From NCBI GenBank assembly GCA_036501425.1, contig DASYAI010000052.1, positions 1-6,630 on the forward strand: a stretch of DNA of 6,630 nt, in the 5' to 3' direction. This stretch comes from DATKRB01 sp036501425. Its GTDB lineage: Bacteria > Actinomycetota > Acidimicrobiia > Acidimicrobiales > RAAP-2. Shown here in pieces: positions 1-5,384 of the stretch. The position numbers and the translations under genes are program-made. How positions within the stretch are numbered: the stretch's first letter is position 1; every line of letters begins with the position of its first letter. The notes under the pieces are model-generated. The model searched no databases, was not told the DNA's origin, and saw nothing but the letters and a program-made list of their open reading frames with translations.

Positions 1-137
1 CGTTCGGGCCGCCGCCCCGCCTGCGTCCCGCGCCGACGCGCGAGCCGCCAGCACTGTAGCGCGCACCCACCCGAATTCCCTCGGGCGCCCAACTCCCTGG
101 CCGCCCCGGGTGCCGACGGATTTCGAACAGCGACCGG

Positions 138-149
138 TACGCTCGAACC
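138..149 (+). promoter_or_regulatory. Possible leaderless promoter of the methyltransferase gene (-10 element)
   Basis: TACGCT at 138-143 fits the actinobacterial -10 pattern TAnnnT. It ends six bases before the GTG at 150, so transcription would begin at or next to the start codon. No Shine-Dalgarno sequence precedes this GTG, which agrees with a leaderless transcript. A convincing -35 box is lacking; GAC at 115-117 is only a weak candidate. Short motifs like this arise by chance, so this rests mainly on the spacing. Confidence 0.3.
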
Positions 150-1037
150 GTGGTAACCGTTCGGAACGGCACGGGCCAGGAGGTCCGGTCGACGAGGATC
201 GACCGTAACAATCGCAGCGCATGGAGCGACAAACGGGTGCTCCACGAGTTCGCCGCCGGTGAGGCTTCGCCCCGGTCCGAATGGTGGAGCGACCCGGGGG
301 AGCGCGCCGCGTTCTTGTGGATGGCCAGTCGGGTCCGGGGCCAACCGGTGCTCGATGTCGGCGTGGGAGGTGGGCGGACGGTTCCCATCCTGCGCCTGAT
401 GACCGACGACTACCTCGGGATCGACTACACGCCGGCCATGGTCGACCTCTGACGCGAGGCCTTCCCCGGCGTCGACGTGCGGGTGGCCGATGCCCGCGAC
501 CTGGCCGAGCTCTCCTCCGAGCAATTCGGTCTCGTCGTGTTCAGCTTCAACGGGCTCGACGCGATCGACCACCGCGACCGGCCCGTCGCCCTCAGAGAAT
601 TTTTCCGGGTCCTTCGGCCGGGGGGCCATCTGCTGTTCTCGACCCACAACAAGGAGGGCCCCGCGTTCGACGCCACCCCGTGGCATCGCGCCGGACCCCC
701 GCAGGGCGCCGGTTGGCCGGCGACCTACCGGATCGCCCGGTTCGTCGGCGACATCGTGCTCAACCCCCTGCACCATCCGCGCAGCGTCAGCAACTGGCTG
801 CGGCTCCACGCCCAGGCGATCGACGCGGGCGACTGGGGGATCGGACCGGTCGAAGCCCACGACTTCGACCTGCTGATCCACTTCACGACGCTCGCCGCCG
901 AGCTACGAGAGCTCGAGGAGATCGGCTTCTCGGTGTCGGCTGTCTTCGATGCCGAGCACGGCAGGATCCGTCAGGTCGACGAGGACCTGACGGACGTGCG
1001 GTACTTCCACATCGTCGCCCACAAGCCCACCGCCTAG
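150..1037 (+). pseudogene. Class I SAM-dependent methyltransferase interrupted by an in-frame TGA
   Basis: Seen: a frame opening at GTG 150 runs 100 codons, meets TGA at 450-452, and continues in the same frame to TAG at 1035-1037, for 295 codons in all. The first part carries SAM-binding motif I (VLDVGVGGG, residues 67-75) and the motif II acid (GIDYTPAM, Asp92). The second part carries the motif IV region (LVVFSFNGLDAIDH) and the post-I segment (FFRVLRPGGHLLFSTHN). The family needs both halves, so neither piece alone should be functional: the distal half has no motif I and no good start or ribosome binding site. In relatives the residue after MVxx is often Cys, as I recall, so TGC to TGA is the simplest change. 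Substrate unknown. The gene is separated by about 400 bases from the operon on its right and is probably a different transcription unit. Alternatives are a base-call error or stop recoding. Confidence 0.8.
450..452 (+). other. In-frame TGA within the methyltransferase
   Basis: This TGA is codon 101 of the frame that starts at 150. The protein on both sides (AMVDL before, REAFPGVDV after) reads as an uninterrupted methyltransferase, so no frameshift is needed, only one altered base. Downstream bases can form a GC-rich stem (458-461 with 485-488 and 465-468 with 480-483, loop 469-479), but such stems are common at this GC content. The position is not a known catalytic or redox site in class I methyltransferases. 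Confidence 0.75.
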
Positions 1038-1126
1038 GGGGACGTCGGGCGCTGCCGGCGGCCGGGCACGTCGACCTGAGCGGCTTGGAGGGGTCGCTCG
1101 AGGTACGGGCGGCCACTCGGCCCGAC

Positions 1127-1141
1127 GGATCTCGTAGATCC
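1127..1141. repeat. Short perfect inverted repeat (possible weak terminator stem)
   Basis: GGATCT at 1127-1132 and AGATCC at 1136-1141 are perfect inverted copies around a three-base CGT loop. The element lies about 90 bases after the methyltransferase stop. No real T-tract follows (only AATTT at 1149-1153), and six pairs is short, so a terminator role is doubtful. It could equally be an operator half-site pair or chance. Confidence 0.3.
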
Positions 1142-1181
1142 ACTGCGTAATTTGACGGAGACATTGCTCGGCGGAGCTCAT

Positions 1182-1316
1182 ATGGAGTCTCATCCCGCCG
1201 TCCGCAGGGTGCGCGACGGCGAGGCGGCGATGAAGGGTGGCGGTCCCCGGCACCTCGAAGCTGGCGGAGGTATCGAGGTTGCGAGTTGCCCGATGGGTCA
1301 CGGAAGTTCCTGCTGA
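1182..1316 (+). CDS. Possible small ORF, 44 aa, unknown
   Basis: ATG at 1182 is preceded by GGAG at 1173-1176 with five bases between, the best ribosome-binding context in this intergenic stretch. The frame ends at TGA 1314-1316. The peptide is Arg/Gly-rich and ends in IEVASCPMGHGSSC, with both Cys residues near the C-terminus, a layout seen in some ribosomal peptide precursors. Against it, about 70% of third positions are G or C, lower than the neighbouring genes, and no peptide-modifying enzyme is recognisable in the window. It matches no family I know and may be noise. Confidence 0.15.
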   Translation: MESHPAVRRVRDGEAAMKGGGPRHLEAGGGIEVASCPMGHGSSC

Positions 1317-1462
1317 GGGGCCCGAGGGTCACCTCCGGGGGGTCGTCGGTCCATCCGGGGCCGCCCCGCACCACGGGGACGCGTCCGGCCTCCTCCAATT
1401 GAATGAGAAAGATCATCAGGTAGCCGGTAGGCGTCGCCGCCGTGGCGGAACAGACTCGTTCC

Positions 1463-1996
1463 ATGCGAACGGCGATCTCGGTGAGGGCCGGGACCGATGT
1501 CACCTCGGTGCCCGACGTCCAGCGTGCGATCGAACGGTTCGGCGATCGTTACCTGTCGCGGGTCTTCACCCAGCACGAGCTGTCGTGCGCCCGAGGGACC
1601 GACCTGGTAGTGGCGTCCTCGCTCGCCGCCCGGTTCGCGGCCAAGGAGGCGACGCTGAAGGTCCTGCGGCCCGGGCCTGGTCCACGCGACGCGGTCGACT
1701 GGCGCTCGATCGAGGTACGTCGCGAGGAGGAGGGATGGTGCTCCCTCCGCCTGACCGGGACGGCTCGGATGCTCGCGCAGCGCGCCGGGGTGCGGGACAT
1801 CTCGGTCAGCCTCAGCCACGAGGGCGAGGTCGCGACGGCGGTGGTCGTGGCCCTTTGCGGAACGAACGCGCAGGACGAGACCCCGACCGGCCGGTTGGCG
1901 AGCGGTGTCCATGGGACATCGGCGGGCGGAACAACGGAAAATGGCGAGTGGGAGAGGCCCGGACGTGGCGGGCACGACAAGTTGGGAGAAGGGTGA
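1463..1996 (+). CDS. Holo-[acyl-carrier-protein] synthase (AcpS-type phosphopantetheinyl transferase)
   Basis: Transfers 4'-phosphopantetheine from coenzyme A to a serine of a carrier protein, most likely the one encoded immediately downstream. Seen, numbered from ATG 1463: the Mg-binding Asp12 in AGTDVTSV, a helix ending YLSRVFTQHEL, Glu62 in RFAAKEATLKVL, and VSLSHEGEVATAVVVA near residues 115-130. Asp12 to Glu62 is 50 residues, the same as Asp8 to Glu58 in Bacillus AcpS. A GTG at 1442 would add seven residues; I prefer 1463 because AcpS proteins start close to the GTD motif, but neither start has a strong ribosome binding site. The core ends near residue 134, and a Gly-rich tail of about 43 residues with poorer codon bias follows, making it longer than the usual 120-140 aa. 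The stop overlaps the next start (TGATG). It is probably the first gene of the operon. Confidence 0.85.
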   Translation: MRTAISVRAGTDVTSVPDVQRAIERFGDRYLSRVFTQHELSCARGTDLVVASSLAARFAAKEATLKVLRPGPGPRDAVDWRSIEVRREEEGWCSLRLTGTARMLAQRAGVRDISVSLSHEGEVATAVVVALCGTNAQDETPTGRLASGVHGTSAGGTTENGEWERPGRGGHDKLGEG

Positions 1997-2244
1997 TGGA
2001 AGAGAAGATCTGGGCGGTATTGGCGGAATTTGCGAGGCTCCCTGTCGACGTCTCGACGTTGAGCGTCGACTCGGACCTCTACCGGGCCGGGCTGACATCG
2101 CACGCGAGCGTCAACGTGATGCTCGCGCTCGAGGACACGTTCGACGTCGAGTTTCCCCAGCAGATGCTCCGCAAGAAGACGTTCGAGTCCGTTGCTGCCA
2201 TCGAGGAGGCGCTGACGTCCCTCATGAGCCCGGCGAGCGCCTGA
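1996..2244 (+). CDS. Small acyl/aminoacyl carrier protein
   Basis: An 82-residue carrier protein of the acyl carrier protein fold. Its phosphopantetheine arm would carry the amino acid activated by the ligase two genes downstream. Seen: helix I at about residues 2-14, the loop DSDLYRAGLTSHASV containing candidate arm site Ser35, helix II with VMLALEDTFDVEFPQQML, and a last helix FESVAAIEEALTSL. In ordinary acyl carrier proteins the arm serine sits in D-S-L; here it is T-S-H, a variant I associate with carriers paired with amino acid:[carrier protein] ligases. ATG 1996 overlaps the AcpS stop, with GGAG at 1985-1988 seven bases upstream. The next gene begins one base after the stop, so translation is probably coupled. 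A role in fatty acid synthesis is unlikely given these neighbours. Confidence 0.88.
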   Translation: MEEKIWAVLAEFARLPVDVSTLSVDSDLYRAGLTSHASVNVMLALEDTFDVEFPQQMLRKKTFESVAAIEEALTSLMSPASA

Positions 2245-2245
2245 C

Positions 2246-3445
2246 ATGACAGCTGCCCCAGTGGTCCCCATGACCCACGCAGTGCCCGAGGCCGCCGGTC
2301 CCTTCCCGACGGCCCTCGAACGGATGTCGTCGGTAGCCGAGGTCGTCGCCGGCCCGGTGGCGGCCGACGTCGACCGCGCCAGCCGGTTTCCGAGCGAGGC
2401 GCTCGCGGCCATGCGGTCGCAGGGCCTTCTCTCGATGATGGTCCCCGCCGAACTGGGTGGGGAGTCCGCCAGCCTGGCCGCGGTCGGAGAGGCCGTGACC
2501 GAGATCTCGAGGGCCTGTGCGTCCACCGGAATGATCTTCGCGATGCACCAGATCCAACTGGCGTGCCTCGTCCGCCACGGAAGGCCCCAGTTCGACGGCT
2601 TCCTGAGAGAAGAGGTCGTGGGCCGCCAGGCGCTGCTGGCCTCGGCGACCACGGAGCTGGGGGTGGGCGGAGACGTCCGGACCAGCTTGTGCGCCGTCGC
2701 CGAGGAGGGTGGCCGGTACAGCCTCCGCAAGCATGCGCCGGTGATCTCCTACGGTCAACACGCCGACGCCATCTTGGCCACGGCGCGGCGCACGCCGGAA
2801 TCGCCCCCGAACGATCAGGTACTGGTGATGTGCCGTCCGCCTGGCGTGGTCCTCGAGCCGGCCAGCGGGTGGGACACCGCCGGCTTCCGGGGAACGTGCA
2901 GTCTCGGCTTCGTGCTGAGCGCGGAGGGCCCAATCGACGACGTGCTGCCCGTGGCCTACTCGGACATCTCGAGCCGGACGATGCTGCCGGTCTCGCACAT
3001 CTTGTGGAGCCACGTCTGGCTGGGCATCGCCGACGAGGCAGCCAGCCGGGCTCGGGCGTTCGTCCGGGCCGAGGCCCGCAAGAAGCCGGGTGTCACACCA
3101 CCGGCGGCCGTCCACCTCGCCGAGCTGATGACCGTCCATCTCCAGCTCGAGTCGCTCTGCCGGCAGTCGGCCCAGCGGTTCGACGCCATCGATCCCGACT
3201 CGGAGGACGCGGAGTCGATGGCGTACGCGGTGGCCATGAACTCCTTGAAGGTGGCGGCGTCCACGCTGGTCGTCGACATCGTCACCCGGGCGATGCGCAT
3301 CTGCGGCATGGCGGGCTACCGCGAGGACTCGGCGTTCTCGATGGGCCGGCTGCTCCGGGACGCGCACGGCGCCGCGCTCATGGTCAACAACGACCGGATC
3401 CTCGCCAACAGCGCTCAGCTGCTGCTCGTCGGAAGGGACCGTTGA
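2246..3445 (+). CDS. Acyl-CoA dehydrogenase-like flavoprotein
   Basis: A 399-residue protein with the acyl-CoA dehydrogenase fold. Seen: an N-terminal helical domain containing RSQGLLSMMVPAELGG, a middle beta domain with LLASATTELGVGGDVRT and GWDTAGFRGTCS (the region that contacts FAD and substrate), and a C-terminal helical domain ending MRICGMAGYREDSAFSMGRL then LLRDAHGAALMVNND. Length is normal for the family. Oddity: where many members have the catalytic Glu of IYEGT, this protein has Val380, and the alternative Glu position of isovaleryl-CoA dehydrogenase aligns by eye with Ser250. Location between a carrier protein and an amino acid ligase suggests it oxidises an aminoacyl thioester on the carrier, as PltE/RedW-type enzymes do with prolyl carriers; this is inference. 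ATG 2246 is one base after the carrier protein stop, with no strong ribosome binding site, consistent with coupling. Confidence 0.85.
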   Translation: MTAAPVVPMTHAVPEAAGPFPTALERMSSVAEVVAGPVAADVDRASRFPSEALAAMRSQGLLSMMVPAELGGESASLAAVGEAVTEISRACASTGMIFAMHQIQLACLVRHGRPQFDGFLREEVVGRQALLASATTELGVGGDVRTSLCAVAEEGGRYSLRKHAPVISYGQHADAILATARRTPESPPNDQVLVMCRPPGVVLEPASGWDTAGFRGTCSLGFVLSAEGPIDDVLPVAYSDISSRTMLPVSHILWSHVWLGIADEAASRARAFVRAEARKKPGVTPPAAVHLAELMTVHLQLESLCRQSAQRFDAIDPDSEDAESMAYAVAMNSLKVAASTLVVDIVTRAMRICGMAGYREDSAFSMGRLLRDAHGAALMVNNDRILANSAQLLLVGRDR

Positions 3446-3447
3446 CC

Positions 3448-4419
3448 ATGAGCATCCGGGCATCGATCGACCAGGCCGTGCCGGCAGTGGACGAACGCGA
3501 GGACGGCGGAGCCGACCTTGACGCCTACGCCGCGTTCCGCGACGAGCTCCTCGCCGCCGGCCTGCTGGTGTCGACCGGCCACGACGGCCTCTACCTCCGC
3601 TCGGAGGCGTTCGAGCGGATCGTCCGGGGCATCGACCACATGGTCACCCGGGCCGGAGCCGACCTCGGGGCGTCCACGCTGCACTTCCCGTTGGTCATGT
3701 CGGGCGCGCTGCTCGAGCGCACCGACTACGTGCGGTCGTTCCCCGACCTCCTGGGGTCGGTCAACTCCTTCACCGGTGACGACCGCCGGCACGCCGCGCT
3801 GCTCGACGCAGTCGAGGACGGCCACGACTGGAGCCCGTTCCTCGAGCCGACCGGTCTCGCGCTGTGCTCCGCCGCTTGCCATCCCCTCTACCCGACGCAG
3901 TCGGGAGCACTGCCGGCCGGCGGTCGGTACGTGGAGGTCTTCGGGCAGTGCTTCCGGCACGAGCCCAGCGTCGACCCCGCCCGGATGCAGGTGTTCCGCC
4001 AGCACGAGTTCGTCTACTTGGGCGACCCCGAAGGCGCGCACGCTCACCGGGACCGTTGGGTCGAGCGGGCCCTCGAGCAGCACCGCAGCATCGGGCTGGA
4101 GGTCGAGGCGGTCGTGGCCAACGACCCGTTCTTCGGCCGCACCGGTGGCCTCCTCGCCACCAATCAGCGCGAGCAGGCATTGAAGATCGAGATCGTGAGT
4201 CCGATCTGCTCGACCGAGCGCCCGACGGCCATCACGTCGGCCAATTGCCATCTCGAGCACTTCGGCGGCGCGTTCGACATCTCGACGGCGCAGGGCGCGG
4301 TGGCGCACACCGCCTGCGTCGGGTTCGGCGTCGAGCGGGTGGCTCTGGCGCTCCTCCACACCCACGGGCTCGACCCGCAACGTTGGCCGTCGACGGTCAA
4401 GGGCATCTTGGAGCTGTGA
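3448..4419 (+). CDS. Amino acid:[carrier protein] ligase (class II aaRS-like, seryl-tRNA synthetase homologue)
   Basis: A 323-residue homologue of the catalytic core of atypical (methanogen-type) seryl-tRNA synthetases without a tRNA-binding domain. Known for the family: it activates a small amino acid such as glycine or alanine with ATP and transfers it to the phosphopantetheine thiol of a dedicated carrier protein. Seen: motif 2 as CFRHEPS (Arg170, Glu172) with a following FRQHEFVYLG strand, motif 3 as GFGVER (Arg297), and probable zinc ligands Cys144 (SAACHPLYP), Glu187 and Cys290 (HTACVGFG). The Glu-to-Cys spacing of 103 matches what I recall for the Bradyrhizobium enzyme. The absence of a tRNA-binding arm excludes a true SerRS. 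The start at ATG 3448 is backed by GGAAGGGA at 3431-3438. The stop overlaps the next start (TGATG). Which amino acid is used cannot be read from the sequence. Confidence 0.92.
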   Translation: MSIRASIDQAVPAVDEREDGGADLDAYAAFRDELLAAGLLVSTGHDGLYLRSEAFERIVRGIDHMVTRAGADLGASTLHFPLVMSGALLERTDYVRSFPDLLGSVNSFTGDDRRHAALLDAVEDGHDWSPFLEPTGLALCSAACHPLYPTQSGALPAGGRYVEVFGQCFRHEPSVDPARMQVFRQHEFVYLGDPEGAHAHRDRWVERALEQHRSIGLEVEAVVANDPFFGRTGGLLATNQREQALKIEIVSPICSTERPTAITSANCHLEHFGGAFDISTAQGAVAHTACVGFGVERVALALLHTHGLDPQRWPSTVKGILEL

Positions 4420-5384
4420 TGCAGCGCCTGCTGGCGATCGATCCCCACACCTACCAGCCGCACGCACTGCACCACCCGGGTCGGTGCTGGACCGAGACGA
4501 ACTGCTATGTCGACGTCTGGGTCGAGGTGCTGCACGCGCTGGGCCTCGACCCCCTGGCGGCGGGCGCGTTCACGCTCAGCGCCGACTTCGAGGGCGACCA
4601 GTGGTCGTTCTTCAAGATCCCGCCGGAGGACCTTCGCTCCCTCTACGGCATCGAAGTGTCCGAGATGAACGCCTGGAGGCCGATCGTCGACCACCTGTGC
4701 GAGCAGCTGGCGATGGGGCGCCTGCTCACGGTCGAGGTCGATTCGTGGTTCCTTCCCGACACCCACGGCGTGTCCTATCGGACGGGCCACACGAAGAGCA
4801 CGATCGTCCCGCAGGCCATCGATCTGGGCACGCGGCGGCTCGGCTACTTCCACAACGCCGGGTACTTCGAGCTGGACGGCGACGACTTCGACGGGGTCCT
4901 GCGCATCGGCGACGAGGACCCGTGGCGGCTGGCTCCCTACGTCGAGCTCATCCGCCTCGAGCGGTTGCGCGCCGAGGGACCCTCCCTCCCCGAGGTGGTC
5001 GATCTCGCGGCCAGCCACTTGGCGAGGCGGCCGCCCGACAACCCGGTCGAGCGGTTGGCGAAGCGGCTCGAATCGGATCGCAGCGCCCTCGTCGAGCGGG
5101 GCCTCGACTACTTCCACGAGTACGCGTTCGGCTCCTGCCGCCAGTGCGGTGCCAGCGCAGAGGTCGCGGGCAGCTTCGTCGAATGGCTCGGTGCGCGTGA
5201 CGGCGGCGGGCTCGACGAGGCGGTGGGGCACTTCCGCTCGCTGGCCGAGGGCGCCAAGGCGCTGCAATTCGGGCTGGCCCGGATGGTGAGCGGCCGGAGG
5301 TACGACATCCAGTCGATCCTGGACCAGATGGCCGAATCGTGGGACGTGGCGATGGACGTCCTAGTCCGACGGTATGGCGGCTGA
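4419..5384 (+). CDS. DUF1839 family protein, possible BtrH-like aminoacyltransferase
   Basis: A 321-residue soluble protein that I recognise as DUF1839, a family of unproven function typically found beside amino acid:[carrier protein] ligases. Seen: an N-terminal segment ETNCYVDVWVEVLHALGLDP, then TVEVDSWFLPD, TGHTKSTIV and RRLGYFHNAGYFEL. The Cys29-to-Gly42 spacing, the D-x-x-x-LP element and the following His recall BtrH-type papain-like acyltransferases, which take an amino acid from a carrier protein and place it on an aminoglycoside. On that reading, Cys29, His124 and Asp135 would be the triad. The catalytic reading is inference. The C-terminal half is helical and holds a C-R-Q-C motif (FGSCRQCGAS). 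GGAG at 4410-4413, five bases before ATG 4419, supports the start, which overlaps the ligase stop. The end overlaps the next gene by 11 bases. Confidence 0.85.
   Translation: MQRLLAIDPHTYQPHALHHPGRCWTETNCYVDVWVEVLHALGLDPLAAGAFTLSADFEGDQWSFFKIPPEDLRSLYGIEVSEMNAWRPIVDHLCEQLAMGRLLTVEVDSWFLPDTHGVSYRTGHTKSTIVPQAIDLGTRRLGYFHNAGYFELDGDDFDGVLRIGDEDPWRLAPYVELIRLERLRAEGPSLPEVVDLAASHLARRPPDNPVERLAKRLESDRSALVERGLDYFHEYAFGSCRQCGASAEVAGSFVEWLGARDGGGLDEAVGHFRSLAEGAKALQFGLARMVSGRRYDIQSILDQMAESWDVAMDVLVRRYGG

Larger units (their letters stand above)
1038..1462. other. Gene-poor stretch between the methyltransferase and the carrier-protein operon
   Basis: I recognise no gene here. It contains GC-rich self-complementary sequence just after the methyltransferase stop (about 1053-1068), a perfect 6-bp inverted repeat at 1127-1141, a weak small frame at 1182-1316, and an AT-richer island at 1393-1420 that may hold the operon promoter (TTGAAT at 1399-1404 is a possible -35, with no good -10). 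On the minus strand two overlapping frames, roughly 1441-1310 and 1301-1120, have GC-rich third positions for part of their length. They resemble no family I know, lie in different frames, and run into antisense of the flanking genes. Confidence 0.5.

Noticed and set aside
1..149. End of an upstream gene or start of a divergent gene at the left edge
   Set aside because: Several frames are open on both strands but all give Arg/Ala/Pro-rich sequence with no motif, and the stretch is too short to decide.
477..1037. Independent short methyltransferase gene starting at 477
   Set aside because: It lacks SAM motif I and a ribosome binding site and is in frame with the upstream half, so it is the distal part of the interrupted gene.
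281..1150. Long + strand frame over the methyltransferase, 289 codons
   Set aside because: Arg/Pro/Gly-rich with no domain. It is an out-of-frame shadow of the real methyltransferase frame in GC-rich DNA.
1237..1995. N-terminal extension of the carrier protein upstream of 1996
   Set aside because: The frame is open upstream but overlaps AcpS out of frame. The carrier protein has its own GGAG and ATG, and 82 residues is the normal family length.
2222..3463. Long minus-strand frame opposite the acyl-CoA-dehydrogenase-like gene
   Set aside because: Antisense shadow. The + strand frame carries clear family motifs and coupled starts, while the minus frame has a shadow-like composition.
3448..4419. 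True seryl-tRNA synthetase
   Set aside because: Only the catalytic core is present (323 aa) with no tRNA-binding domain, and a carrier protein gene lies in the same operon. The carrier-protein ligase reading fits better.
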